DNA from: Thermoanaerobaculia bacterium
GTDB taxonomy: Bacteria; Acidobacteriota; Thermoanaerobaculia; Gp7-AA8
Direction of reading: 5' to 3'
Assembly (NCBI GenBank): GCA_017883205.1
Contig: JADGNZ010000017.1
Location: forward strand, 48,782 to 112,781
Length of the DNA stretch: 64,000 nt
The notes under the pieces are model-generated. The model had not been told where the DNA came from and searched no databases. It saw only the letters and a list, made by a program, of their open reading frames with translations. The position numbers were made by a program, and so were the translations under genes. Shown piece by piece: positions 29,583 to 39,767 of the stretch. Numbering within the stretch: position 1 is the stretch's first letter; each line of letters starts with the position of its first letter.

Positions 29583-31697
29583 ATGAAGATTGCCGCAGCC
29601 GTCATCCTCCTTGCAGCCACGAGTTTGTTCGCGCAGCAGAATCCTGATCCGGTGAAGAACGCGCGTCCGGCGGAGACGCCGAAGGAATCGCCGGTGGCTG
29701 CTGCGCCGGCGCCGAAGGAGCATCCGCTTTCGGCGTTGCCGTACACGCCGAGTCTCGACATTCCGTCGATGGACCGGACGGCGAATCCGTGCGCCGATTT
29801 CTATCAATACTCGTGCGGCGGATGGATGAAGAACAATCCCATCCCGGGCGATCAGGCGTCGTGGAGCGTCTACGGCAAGGTGACCGAGGAGAACGAGGAG
29901 TACCTCTGGGGGATCCTGCTCGATGCCGCCAAGCCGCGCGCGGACCGGACGGTGGTGCAGCAGAAGATCGGCGATTTCTTCGATGCCTGCACGGATGAGG
30001 CGCACGTGGAGGAGCTGGGCGCGAAGCCGTTGCAGCCGCTGCTCGACGAGATCGCAGCATTGAAGGCAAAGTACGAGCTGGGAGGCTTTCTCGCGCATCA
30101 GCATCTGCGCTCGAACGGCAACGGCTGGATCTTCGGCTTCGGATCGACGCAGGATTACAGCGATTCGTCGAGTGTGATCGCCGAGGCGAGCGCGGGCGGG
30201 CTGGGGTTGCCGGATCGCGACTATTACCTCAAGACCGACGCGAAATCGAAAGAAATCCGCGAGAAGTACCTCGCGCATGTCGCTGCGATGCTCGAGCTGA
30301 TCGGGGAGTCAAAAGCCGAGGCGACGAAGGACGCGGCGACGGTGATGCGCATGGAGACGGCGTTGGCGACGGCGTCATTGACACGTGTCGAGAAGCGCAA
30401 TCCCTACAACCTGGCGCACAAGATGTCGGTGGCGGAGTTGAGCAAGATCGCGCCGGCATTTGAATGGAAGCCCTACCTCGTCGAAAGCGGCGTGATCGGC
30501 ATGGTGCAGACGCTGAACGTCACCGAGCCGAAGTTTTTCGCGGCCGTCGAGAAAGAGATCAAGTCGGTTCCGCTGGCCGATTGGAAAGCGTATCTGCGCT
30601 GGCACGCCGTTCATGCCCGCGCGCCGTATCTCTCGAAGAAGTTCCTGGAGGAGGATTTCAACTTCTACCGCAAGACGCTTCGCGGCGTGAAGTCGATGCC
30701 GCCGCGCTGGAAGCGGTGCGTCCAACTCGTCGACCGCGGCCTCGGCGAAGCGCTCGGCCAGGAGTTCGTGGCCCGGACGTTCACGCCGGAGACGAAGGCC
30801 AAGACCGTCGACATGACGAAGCGCATCGAGACGGCGATGGAAGATGAGATCAAGAACCTCGACTGGATGACGCCGGCGACGAAGGAGCGTGCGTTGGAGA
30901 AGTTGCACGCGGTCGCGAACAAGGTCGGTTATCCCGATCGCTGGCGCGACTACAGCACGCTGAAGGTCGTCCGCGGCGATTTCTACGGCAACACGACGCA
31001 GGCGACGCTGTTCGAGTCGCAGCGCGATCTGGCCAAGATCGGCAAACCGGTCGATCGCAATGAGTGGGGCATGACGCCGCCAACCGTGAACGCTTACTAC
31101 AACCCGCAGATGAACGACATCAACTTCCCGGCCGGCGTGCTGCAGCCGCCGCTGTACGACGCGAAGCTCGACGACGCGCCGAACTACGGCAACACCGGCT
31201 CAACGATCGGCCACGAGCTGACGCACGCCTTCGACGACGAAGGCCGCCAGTTCGACGCGAAAGGGAACCTGAAGGATTGGTGGACGCCCGATGATGCGAA
31301 GAAGTTCGAAGACCGCGTGAACTGTGTTCGCGACCAGTACGCCGGCTACACGATCGTCGACGACATCAAGATCAACTCCAAGCTCACCTCGGGCGAAGAC
31401 GTTGCCGACCTCGGCGGAACGCTGCTGGCGTACATCGCGTGGAAGGCGGCCGATCCGAATGACGCGCAGCCGACCGACGGCTTCACGCCCGATCAGCGCT
31501 TCTTCATCGGCTTCGCGCAATGGGCGTGCGAGAACCAGCGTCCGGAGAATCTGCGCGCGAACGCGATCACGAATCCGCATTCACCAGGCAAGTACCGGAT
31601 CAACGGCATCGTGTCGGATCTGCCGCAGTTCCAGAAAGCGTTCAACTGTCCGGCCGATGCGCCGATGGTGAACAAGAAGTCGTGTCAGGTGTGGTGA
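29583..31697 (+). CDS. M13-family zinc metallopeptidase (neprilysin/PepO-like)
   Basis: PCADFYQYSCGGWMKNNPIP; IGHELTHAFDDEGRQFDAKGNLKDWW; ends CQVW. Confidence 0.95.
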   Translation: MKIAAAVILLAATSLFAQQNPDPVKNARPAETPKESPVAAAPAPKEHPLSALPYTPSLDIPSMDRTANPCADFYQYSCGGWMKNNPIPGDQASWSVYGKVTEENEEYLWGILLDAAKPRADRTVVQQKIGDFFDACTDEAHVEELGAKPLQPLLDEIAALKAKYELGGFLAHQHLRSNGNGWIFGFGSTQDYSDSSSVIAEASAGGLGLPDRDYYLKTDAKSKEIREKYLAHVAAMLELIGESKAEATKDAATVMRMETALATASLTRVEKRNPYNLAHKMSVAELSKIAPAFEWKPYLVESGVIGMVQTLNVTEPKFFAAVEKEIKSVPLADWKAYLRWHAVHARAPYLSKKFLEEDFNFYRKTLRGVKSMPPRWKRCVQLVDRGLGEALGQEFVARTFTPETKAKTVDMTKRIETAMEDEIKNLDWMTPATKERALEKLHAVANKVGYPDRWRDYSTLKVVRGDFYGNTTQATLFESQRDLAKIGKPVDRNEWGMTPPTVNAYYNPQMNDINFPAGVLQPPLYDAKLDDAPNYGNTGSTIGHELTHAFDDEGRQFDAKGNLKDWWTPDDAKKFEDRVNCVRDQYAGYTIVDDIKINSKLTSGEDVADLGGTLLAYIAWKAADPNDAQPTDGFTPDQRFFIGFAQWACENQRPENLRANAITNPHSPGKYRINGIVSDLPQFQKAFNCPADAPMVNKKSCQVW

Positions 31698-31703
31698 GTA
31701 CGA

Positions 31704-31996
31704 GGAGTGCGGGCGTCTCGCCCGGCGTCTCGCCCGCGGCCACCGGGGCGTCCCGCCTCGGTGGTTGGCTCCGGTCCGGGCGGCGCTCGAAGCTCTTTGA
31801 AGGTTCTCCCGTGCGTAAGTGCGCCGCGGTAGAAGCTCCGGGGGCCGAATTTCACGCAAACGAGGACGTCGGCGAATTTCGACCGCCGCCCTGACCGCAC
31901 TCGGGCGAGGACGCCCGAGTGCCCGCGGTCGAGACGACCGCTGGGCGTCCAGATACTTCCCGACGCTCGCAGACACCTTCTCGACATCGCTGCAGA
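31704..31996. repeat. Family A long element copy 1, with captured 3' fragment of response-regulator gene (about 31945-31989)
   Basis: Near-duplicate of 31997-32275; reverse-strand reading DVEKVSASVGKYLDA matches C-terminus of neighbouring gene. Confidence 0.85.
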
Positions 31997-32235
31997 GGAG
32001 TGCGGGCGTCTCGCCCGCGGCCACCGGGGCGTCCCGCCTCGGTGGTTGGATCCTGTTCGGGCGGCGCTCGAAGTTCTTTGAAGGTTCTCCCTTGCGAGAA
32101 ATGCGCCGCGCGGCAGAAGTTCCGGAGGCCGCATTTCTCGCAAACGAGGACGTCGGCGAATTTCGACCGCCGCCCTGACCGCACTCGGGCGAGGACGCCC
32201 GAGTGCCCGCGGTCGAGACGACCGCTCTCCTCACG
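31997..32235. repeat. Family A long element copy 2 adjacent to response-regulator 3' end
   Basis: Same hairpins and ~140-bp interior as copy 1. Confidence 0.85.
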
Positions 32236-32638
32236 CGTCCAGGTATTTCCCGACGCTCGCAGACACCTTCTCGATGTCGAGCGGCTTTCGGAAGATGCCC
32301 TGGACGGCGTGGGGGCAACGCTGGTGGATGACGTCATCGGGGAGAGCGGCGGTGGCGAATGAGGTGATGACGAAAATCGCGGGCAGGTGATCGAGTGCTT
32401 TGACCGAGGGGTCGGAGACGAGCGCTTCGAGCGAGTCGAGCAGATCGACGCCGCTCATCTTCGGCATCAGCAGGTCGAGGATCATCACCGAGTAGCGGTT
32501 GGTGATGATGCAGTGCAATGCCTCGATGCCGTCGCGCGCGCCGTCGACGTCGATGGCGTGGTTCAGGTGCAGATATTCGACGAGCAGCCGTCGAACGGCT
32601 TCGTCATCCTCGACGACTAGAACGTTCGCGTTGGCCAT
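32231..32638 (-). CDS. Single-domain response regulator (REC)
   Basis: MANANVLVVEDDEAVRRLLVEYLH...VMILDLLMPKMSGVDLLDSL...VITSF. Confidence 0.88.
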   Translation of the reverse strand: MANANVLVVEDDEAVRRLLVEYLHLNHAIDVDGARDGIEALHCIITNRYSVMILDLLMPKMSGVDLLDSLEALVSDPSVKALDHLPAIFVITSFATAALPDDVIHQRCPHAVQGIFRKPLDIEKVSASVGKYLDA

Positions 32639-32682
32639 TGGCACGAGTCCGAAGAGGGACGTAGCATAAAGTCCGCCAATGG

Positions 32683-32769
32683 GGGTCAGGTCTAAAGTCT
32701 AAAGTGCCGAAGACGATCGTCGCTAAGGCGATCAGGCCCATCCGGCACTTTAGACTTTAGACCTGACCC
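32683..32769. mobile_element. Family E 87-bp palindromic MITE-like element, copy 1
   Basis: GGGTCAGGTCTAAAGTCTAAAGTGCCG ... CGGCACTTTAGACTTTAGACCTGACCC perfect arms; near-identical inverted copy at 39669-39754. Confidence 0.8.
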
Positions 32770-32803
32770 TATTCTTGCTACGGATCGAAACAAAGGATGG
32801 TTG

Positions 32804-35047
32804 ATGGCAGGTAGAAGTGATGAATCGAAGGATGCGGTGGCAGAGACCACTGCCGAGCGAACTGATCTGATCAAGGCGTCGCCTCGCAAGCGAGCCGCAA
32901 AGGCCAAGGTGCCGACCGCTGACGTGCCGAAGAAAACGAAGGCCGCGCCCCGCAAGCGCGCGCCGAAGGTCAATCGCGTGACCGAGGTCGCGCAGGCGGT
33001 CGGCGCGGACGTCGTGCCGCACATGACGATCGAGGCGGACTCTCCTCGGAAGGAACACGTTGAAGTGACCGTAACTGACAGCACAAAGTCCGGCGACAGC
33101 CTCCTCAGCGATTGGGACTACCACCTCTTCAATGAAGGCAGCCATCTGCGGCTGTGGGAAAAACTGGGCGCGCACCCCCATGTGCGCGCCGGCGTGCCGG
33201 GAACGATGTTCGCCGTCTGGGCGCCGAACGCGGTCGCCGTCAGCGTGATCGGCGATTGGAACGGCTGGGGTCCTGATGCCAATCCGCTGGAAGACCGCGG
33301 TCCTTCCGGAATCTGGGAAGGGTTCGTGCCCGGCGTCGGAAAGGGTGTGCATTATAAGTTCCATATCCGCTCGCGGTTCAACAACTACCGCGTCGACAAG
33401 GCCGATCCCTTTGGCGTCATGCACGAGACGCCGCCGCGAACGGCCTCGGTCGTCTGGGACCTCGACTACGAATGGAACGACAGCGCCTGGATGGAGCAGC
33501 GCGCGAGACGCAACGCCTTCTCCGCGCCGATGTCGATTTACGAAATGCACATCGGCTCGTGGCGGCGCGCGCCGGGCGAGCATGGTGTCGAACGTCCGCT
33601 CACGTATCGCGAGCTGGCCCGCCCGCTCGCCGATTACCTGCGCAAGATGAACTTCACGCACGTCGAGCTGCTGCCGGTGATGGAGCATCCTTTCTACGGT
33701 TCCTGGGGCTACCAGTGCACCGGCTACTTCGCGCCGACGAGCCGCTACGGAACGCCGCAGGATCTGATGTACCTCATCGACGTCCTGCACCAGCACGACA
33801 TCGGCGTCATCCTCGATTGGGTGCCATCGCACTTTCCGACCGACGAACATGGCCTGTCGTACTTCGACGGCACGCATCTCTACGAGCACGCCGATCCGCG
33901 CAAAGGGTTCCAGCCGGACTGGGGCTCGCTCGTCTTCAACCTCGGGCGGAGGGAAGTGCAATCGTTCCTTCTCTCGAGCGCGATCTACTGGCTCGGCGTC
34001 TACCACGCGGACGGATTGCGCGTCGACGCCGTCGCCTCCATGCTCTATCTCGATTACTCGCGCAAGCACGGCGAATGGATCCCGAACGAGCACGGCGGAC
34101 GCGAGAACCTCGAGGCGATCGCGTTTCTCCGCCGCCTCAACGAGGACGTCTACGAGGCCTATCCCGACGTGCAGGTGATCGCCGAGGAGTCGACGTCGTG
34201 GCCGATGGTGTCGCGGCCGACGTACATCGGCGGACTCGGATTCGGCATGAAGTGGGACATGGGATGGATGCACGACACGCTGCGCTACTTCGCGCTCGAC
34301 TCCGTGCACCGCAAGTTCCATCACAACGATCTCACCTTCCGGATGATGTATGCCTTCGCAGAGAACTTCCTCCTGCCGCTGTCGCATGACGAGGTCGTAC
34401 ACGGCAAGGGCTCGCTGATCCGCAAGATGCCGGGCGACGAATGGCGCCGCTTCGCCAACCTGCGGCTGCTCTTCGCGCACATGTACTCGCAGCCGGCCAA
34501 GAAGCTGATCTTTATGGGAGGGGAGTTCGGGCAGTCTCGCGAGTGGAATCACGATGCGGCTCTCGACTGGAACGAGCTCGAATCGCTTCCGAACGAGACG
34601 TTGCAACGCTGGGTCGAAGATCTCAACAAGGTTTATCGCGACATCCCTGCGATGCACGAGCTCGATCTTTCGCCGGATGGATTCGAATGGATCGATTGCT
34701 GCGACACCGAGAACAGCATCCTCGCCCTGTTGCGGAAGGCATCGTCGCAACCGGAACAGCCGGTGGTGATCGCGCTCAACTTCACGCCGCTGCCCCGCTA
34801 CAACTACATGATCGGCGTTCCGATCGGCGGTCATTGGTCCGAGGTGCTGAACAGCGACGCGAAGGTTTATGGCGGAAGCGGGCAGGGGAACATGGGCGGC
34901 GTTGATGCCGCACCGATCCCGCTGCATGGCCGCCGCTGGTCGGTGAGCCTTACGCTTCCGCCGCTCGGGGCCGTGTTTCTGATGCCGGACGGCGAGAGCG
35001 ATCTCGAAGAAGCGGCGGCCGAATTAGCGCTTGCCTTCGCCGGCTGA
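32804..35047 (+). CDS. glgB: 1,4-alpha-glucan branching enzyme with basic K/R/A/P-rich N-terminal extension
   Basis: MYEMHIGSW-type motifs, HADGLRVDAVASMLYLDYSRKHGEWIPNEHGGRENLEAI, HDEVVHGKGSLIRKMPGD, FMGGEFGQ. Confidence 0.95.
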   Translation: MAGRSDESKDAVAETTAERTDLIKASPRKRAAKAKVPTADVPKKTKAAPRKRAPKVNRVTEVAQAVGADVVPHMTIEADSPRKEHVEVTVTDSTKSGDSLLSDWDYHLFNEGSHLRLWEKLGAHPHVRAGVPGTMFAVWAPNAVAVSVIGDWNGWGPDANPLEDRGPSGIWEGFVPGVGKGVHYKFHIRSRFNNYRVDKADPFGVMHETPPRTASVVWDLDYEWNDSAWMEQRARRNAFSAPMSIYEMHIGSWRRAPGEHGVERPLTYRELARPLADYLRKMNFTHVELLPVMEHPFYGSWGYQCTGYFAPTSRYGTPQDLMYLIDVLHQHDIGVILDWVPSHFPTDEHGLSYFDGTHLYEHADPRKGFQPDWGSLVFNLGRREVQSFLLSSAIYWLGVYHADGLRVDAVASMLYLDYSRKHGEWIPNEHGGRENLEAIAFLRRLNEDVYEAYPDVQVIAEESTSWPMVSRPTYIGGLGFGMKWDMGWMHDTLRYFALDSVHRKFHHNDLTFRMMYAFAENFLLPLSHDEVVHGKGSLIRKMPGDEWRRFANLRLLFAHMYSQPAKKLIFMGGEFGQSREWNHDAALDWNELESLPNETLQRWVEDLNKVYRDIPAMHELDLSPDGFEWIDCCDTENSILALLRKASSQPEQPVVIALNFTPLPRYNYMIGVPIGGHWSEVLNSDAKVYGGSGQGNMGGVDAAPIPLHGRRWSVSLTLPPLGAVFLMPDGESDLEEAAAELALAFAG

Positions 35048-35058
35048 GGCTCTGATCG

Positions 35059-36879
35059 ATGTTCGACGAGACCGCGACGTTGACGGAGAGCACGCCGCCG
35101 CTCGGTGCGATCGTGCGCGACGACGGCCGTTGCGAGTTTCGCGTCTGGGCGCCTCAGGTGGAGAAAGTCGAGCTGCACATCGTTGCGCCGGATGACCGCC
35201 GCGTCGAGATGACGACGAACATGCGCGGCTATCACGAGGCTGTTGTCGACACCGGCGCGGGCACGCGCTACTTTTTCATCATCAATGGCCGTGAGCGTCC
35301 CGATCCTGCGTCGCGGTCGCAGCCGGATGGCGTGCATGAGGCGTCCGAGGTCGTTGCGAGCGCGTTCGACTGGCATGACGCGGAGTGGCGCGGCCTGACG
35401 CTCGAGGACTACGTCATCTACGAGTTGCACGTCGGCACATTCACTGACGATGGAACGTTCGACGCGATCATCGATCATCTCGACGATCTGAAAGACCTCG
35501 GCGTCACCGCGGTGGAGCTGATGCCGGTCGGGCAGTTTCCCGGCACGCGCAACTGGGGCTACGACGGTGTCTATATCGGCGCCGCGCAGAATTCCTACGG
35601 TGGGCCGAGCGGCTTGAAACGGCTGGTCGATGCCTGTCACGTCCGCGGTCTCGCCATCCTCCTCGACGTCGTCTACAACCACCTCGGACCCGAGGGCAAC
35701 TATCTCGCCGAGTACGGCCCGTACTTCACCGACCGCTACAAAACGCCGTGGGGTGATGCGCTCAACTTCGACGGCCCGCACAGCGATGACGTGCGCTGGT
35801 TCTTCATCCACAACGCGCTGCAATGGGTCGATGAGTTTCACATCGACGGACTCCGCGTCGATGCCGTCCATGCGATTGTCGATCGGACAGCCGAACCATT
35901 CCTGCAGGATCTGACGACAGCCGTGCGCGAACGGGGAAACACGCTCGGCCGGCGCGTCTATACATTCGCGGAATCCAACCTCAACGATCCGCGCGTCATC
36001 ACGCCGAGGGATCAGCTCGGGTTTGGATTCGATTCGCAGTGGAGCGACGATTTCCATCACTCGCTGCGCACGCTGCTGACAGGCGAGACCTCGGGTTACT
36101 ACGCCGGCTACGGACAAACGAGCGATCTCGCCCGCACGCTGACAAGCGGCTACCTCTACACCGGCCAGCACTCCGTCTACCGCGGCCGCAAGCACGGCCT
36201 GGCGCCAAAGACGCGCGACGGCAGGCAGTTCGTCGTCTTCTCGCAAAACCACGATCAGATCGGCAACCGCATGACCGGCGACCGGCTGGCGGCGACGGCC
36301 TCGCTGGGCAAAGTGCGCATCGCCGCAGCGGCAGTCATCCTCGCGCCCTTCATCCCGATGCTGTTCATGGGGGAGGAGTACGGCGAGACCGCGCCGTTTC
36401 AGTACTTCACCTCGCACGCCGACCGCGATCTGATCGAAGCCGTGCGCCGCGGCCGCCACAAAGAGCTCGAGCGCTTTCAGTGGAGCGAGGAGCCGCCCGA
36501 CCCGCACGACATCGACACGTTCCTGCGTTCGAAACTCCGCCGCGAGCCGCTCGACGACATTCGCGCGTTGTACAAAGAGCTGCTGCGTCTTCGCGCATCG
36601 ACGCCCGCGCTGTGCGAGCTCGATCTCGATGCCGTCGAGACCCACGCCGACGACGGGCAGCGCACGCTCCTCATCAAGCGTCGGAACACGCTGCTGGCCT
36701 TCAACTTCAGCGACGCGCCGCGCGTGATCGCGTTGCCTTTCGATGACGCGGTCTGGACGGCGACGATCGAGACGGGCGTCGGCGTGAACGGAAACATACT
36801 GACGATGCCGGCTGAATCGTTCGGGCTGTTTTCAGCAAGCGTGTCATCGTCGCCTTCGTCCCCAATCGCCTCGACCTAG
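35059..36879 (+). CDS. treZ: Malto-oligosyltrehalose trehalohydrolase
   Basis: DYVIYELHVGTFTDDGTFDAIIDHLDDLKDLGVTAVELMPVGQFPGTRNWGYDGVYIGAAQNSYGG; NHDQIGNRMTGDRL; MGEEYGETAPFQYF. Confidence 0.93.
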   Translation: MFDETATLTESTPPLGAIVRDDGRCEFRVWAPQVEKVELHIVAPDDRRVEMTTNMRGYHEAVVDTGAGTRYFFIINGRERPDPASRSQPDGVHEASEVVASAFDWHDAEWRGLTLEDYVIYELHVGTFTDDGTFDAIIDHLDDLKDLGVTAVELMPVGQFPGTRNWGYDGVYIGAAQNSYGGPSGLKRLVDACHVRGLAILLDVVYNHLGPEGNYLAEYGPYFTDRYKTPWGDALNFDGPHSDDVRWFFIHNALQWVDEFHIDGLRVDAVHAIVDRTAEPFLQDLTTAVRERGNTLGRRVYTFAESNLNDPRVITPRDQLGFGFDSQWSDDFHHSLRTLLTGETSGYYAGYGQTSDLARTLTSGYLYTGQHSVYRGRKHGLAPKTRDGRQFVVFSQNHDQIGNRMTGDRLAATASLGKVRIAAAAVILAPFIPMLFMGEEYGETAPFQYFTSHADRDLIEAVRRGRHKELERFQWSEEPPDPHDIDTFLRSKLRREPLDDIRALYKELLRLRASTPALCELDLDAVETHADDGQRTLLIKRRNTLLAFNFSDAPRVIALPFDDAVWTATIETGVGVNGNILTMPAESFGLFSASVSSSPSSPIAST

Positions 36880-36884
36880 TTGGT

Positions 36885-37088
36885 GTCATCCTGAGACAGC
36901 CGGAGCCGCCTCCGTGCTCGATCGATTTGCGCAACGTGATGCGGCGGCGGAGGACGGCGAAGGATCTCCGAATGCGAGGCATGTGGCATGTGCATCGTAA
37001 TTAGAGATCCTTCGCCGTCCTCCGCCGCCACTCCACGCAGCGCGAGGGGAACAAGTACGAATGGCGGCTACGGCTGTCTCAGGATGAC
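36885..37088. mobile_element. Family D nested palindromic element of ~200 bp
   Basis: Outer arms GTCATCCTGAGACAGCCGGAGCCGCC / GGCGGCTACGGCTGTCTCAGGATGAC; inner perfect arms GGCGGCGGAGGACGGCGAAGGATCTC / GAGATCCTTCGCCGTCCTCCGCCGCC. Confidence 0.85.
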
Positions 37089-37169
37089 ACCGAACTTCAT
37101 GGTCAAGTTAAGGCCATTGGATGACAGCCGGATCACACCCTCACTCGTTCTGCCATAATCACGTTTCCA

Positions 37170-39659
37170 GTGACCTTCGCACACAAATATGTCGCCTGGC
37201 TGCTCGTGCCGCCGGCGGTCGTCATGGGGCCGCTGTCGTTTCTTTTTCTGACGCAGATCGTGCGGATGTCGCTGACGACGTCCGGATCGATCTTCGGCCT
37301 GTTCGCACTCTTCTTCCTCGCAGGCAGCGCGACGCTGGTGCGAGGTTTGACGCCGCTGGCCAACGCCGTCGACGAAGACGTGCGCCGTGGTAAAGACGCA
37401 TCGGAGGCGGCATCGCGTTGCCTCGAACGGACTGAGACGCTCACTCTCGTCGTCTGGGGAGCGGGCAGCGTCTTCTACGCGATCCTCGCGTCGCTGATGG
37501 TCATGCCGACGATCCTGGGTCTCGGCTACTTCCTCGTCTCGGCGCTCATCGCGGCGTTCCCTTCCGCGATCTGGGCGTACGCTGCGGGCAAGCGGCTGAT
37601 CGCCGAGCATGCCTCGCATGGCGGCGCCCTGCGATACACCGGCCGCCGCATTCCCCTCGGGCGCAAGATCGCCATCGTCTTCATCGGATCGTTCCTGATC
37701 TCCTTCGCGGCGCTGGTGGCGATGATTTCTTCGAAAGTGTCGGCGACGCTCGAGAATCTGGCCATCTCTTCGGCCTCCGATCGTTTTCAGCGCGTTTACG
37801 ACAGCGCAAACCTTGCGGCGAAGGTCGATCCGTCGATCGTCGACACGCTCCGTTTGTACGTGCCGTCCGACTACGCGATCGCGCTCATTCCTCGGCAGGG
37901 TAAGGTGACGATCAGTCTGCCTGACGCACTCACGCCCGCCGAAGTCGAGGCCATTCGCCAGATCGGGAACGGCGACAGCTCGTCCTTCGTCTCGCCGCAC
38001 GTCTGCCGGTTCGCCAGGCTGAAAGACGGCTCGATCCTCGTGCTCACGGTGCCGTGGGAGCCGTACAAGAACATCCCGCAGCAGATCACTTTCTACCTGG
38101 TCGTGATCGCGTTGGTCACGCTGGCGGCGTTCATCGCCGCGGCGCTTTTCCTCTCGCGCGACGTGGCGCGACCCGTGCGCGCCATCCGCGGGCTGGCCTC
38201 CGACATGGCGCAGGGCGACTTCAACACCACGGCGCGCGTCTTTTCCGATGACGAAGTCGGCGAGCTCGCCGACAGCTTCGGCGAGACGCGCGCGAACCTC
38301 CGGCGGCTGCTTGGCCGCGTCGGCGGAAGCGGCTCGACGATTACGGCCGGCGTTCGCGTGATCACGGGCGGCACCGAGTCACTCCTGCTTCGCTCCGCCG
38401 ATCAGGCCGCGCTGACGGAGAACTCGTCGCACGCCGTCGAGATCGTCCGCGGCGGCATCGGCGGCGTTCTCAGTGCCGCCGACACGGTCACCGACCTCAC
38501 TCAGGATGCCTCCAGCCGCGCGCTCGAATTGCGGGCGTCGTCGGAGGAAGTCGCGCGGAGCATGGACTATCTCTTCCAGTCGGTGGAGAAGACCTCTTCG
38601 TCGACGACGCAGATGAATGCGGCGATGACGGAGATGTCGAAGCGCACCGACGTTCTGGCCGGCATCGGCGAGGAGGCCCTCTCGTTCGTTTCGGAGATGG
38701 AGTCGACCATCGTCGAGTTGCGGGCCAGCGCGCAATCGACGGCCGACATCTCGCGGCAGGTGCGCGAGGATGCCGAAGCGGGCGGCGACGCCGTCGGCAA
38801 GACCGTCGAAGGAATCAACCTCTCGCGCGACGTCACGAACAGCACCGCGGAGACTCTCGATGAACTGCAACGCAGCGTCGGCCAGATCAGCCAGATCCTC
38901 AACGTCATCGAAGAGATCACCAACCGGACGAATCTTCTGGCCTTGAACGCCGCGATCATCGCCGCGCAGGCGGGCGAGCACGGGCTGGGCTTCACCGTCG
39001 TCGCGGACGAGATCCGCCAGCTCGCCGAGCGCACCCGCGGATCGACGAAGGAGATCAGCGCGATCGTGAAGGCGGTGCAGGGCGGATCGAAGCAGGCCGC
39101 GGCGAAGATGAAGGAAGGCGTGAAGCGCGTCGAAGCCACCGTTCAACTAGCCGACGACGCCTCGGCGTCTCTCGTCAAGATCGTCGGCAGCGCATCGCAA
39201 TCGTACGAGATGGCCACGAAGATTTCGCGCGCGCTCGACGATCAGGCCAAAGCCAGCCGCCATCTGCACGAGGTCACGTCGCGGATGTCCGATCACATCT
39301 CCGAGATCAACCGCGGCTCGCGCGAGCAGGCCCGCGGCACGCAGCTACTGGCGCAGGAGGCGGAGCGCGTGCGCGAGATCGCCGCACAGGTGAAGACGGC
39401 CACGGACGAGCAGTCGCAGGCCGGGCGCGGCATCTCCTCCGCGTTGGAGAAGATCGCCGAGGATGCGCGGGCGATGCGCGACTCCCTCGATCGCCAACTC
39501 AAGGAAACCGACCGCATCGCCGACGCGTCGAGAACGATGCTCGACATCGCCCAGGCCAACGACGCCATCGCCCGCGAGTTCAACGCCACCGTGCAGAGCC
39601 TCGTCACCAGCGGCCGCGATTTCGAGTCCGAGGTTGCAAGGTTCCGGTATAGCGACTAG
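37170..39659 (+). CDS. Methyl-accepting chemotaxis protein (HAMP + MA signalling domain)
   Basis: [76 protein letters not shown]. Confidence 0.94.
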   Translation: MTFAHKYVAWLLVPPAVVMGPLSFLFLTQIVRMSLTTSGSIFGLFALFFLAGSATLVRGLTPLANAVDEDVRRGKDASEAASRCLERTETLTLVVWGAGSVFYAILASLMVMPTILGLGYFLVSALIAAFPSAIWAYAAGKRLIAEHASHGGALRYTGRRIPLGRKIAIVFIGSFLISFAALVAMISSKVSATLENLAISSASDRFQRVYDSANLAAKVDPSIVDTLRLYVPSDYAIALIPRQGKVTISLPDALTPAEVEAIRQIGNGDSSSFVSPHVCRFARLKDGSILVLTVPWEPYKNIPQQITFYLVVIALVTLAAFIAAALFLSRDVARPVRAIRGLASDMAQGDFNTTARVFSDDEVGELADSFGETRANLRRLLGRVGGSGSTITAGVRVITGGTESLLLRSADQAALTENSSHAVEIVRGGIGGVLSAADTVTDLTQDASSRALELRASSEEVARSMDYLFQSVEKTSSSTTQMNAAMTEMSKRTDVLAGIGEEALSFVSEMESTIVELRASAQSTADISRQVREDAEAGGDAVGKTVEGINLSRDVTNSTAETLDELQRSVGQISQILNVIEEITNRTNLLALNAAIIAAQAGEHGLGFTVVADEIRQLAERTRGSTKEISAIVKAVQGGSKQAAAKMKEGVKRVEATVQLADDASASLVKIVGSASQSYEMATKISRALDDQAKASRHLHEVTSRMSDHISEINRGSREQARGTQLLAQEAERVREIAAQVKTATDEQSQAGRGISSALEKIAEDARAMRDSLDRQLKETDRIADASRTMLDIAQANDAIAREFNATVQSLVTSGRDFESEVARFRYSD

Positions 39660-39668
39660 CTGTTTTTT

Positions 39669-39754
39669 GGGTCAGGTCTAAAGTCTAAAGTGCCGATTGG
39701 CCTGATCGCCTAGGCGACGATCGTCTTCGGCACTTTAGACTTTAGACCTGACCC
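39669..39754. mobile_element. Family E palindromic MITE-like element, copy 2 (inverted relative to copy 1)
   Basis: GGGTCAGGTCTAAAGTCTAAAGTGCCGattggcctgatcgcctaggcgacgatcgtctTCGGCACTTTAGACTTTAGACCTGACCC. Confidence 0.8.
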
Positions 39755-39767
39755 CTCGCACGTCCGC

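Noticed and set aside
31581-32337. ORFs such as RASRPRALGRPRPSA... over the family A repeats
   Set aside because: Translations of dispersed palindromic repeats, not proteins.
32750-34927. 725-aa minus-strand ORF
   Set aside because: Antisense shadow of glgB, Arg-rich composition.
34867-36645. 592-aa minus-strand ORF
   Set aside because: Antisense shadow of treZ.
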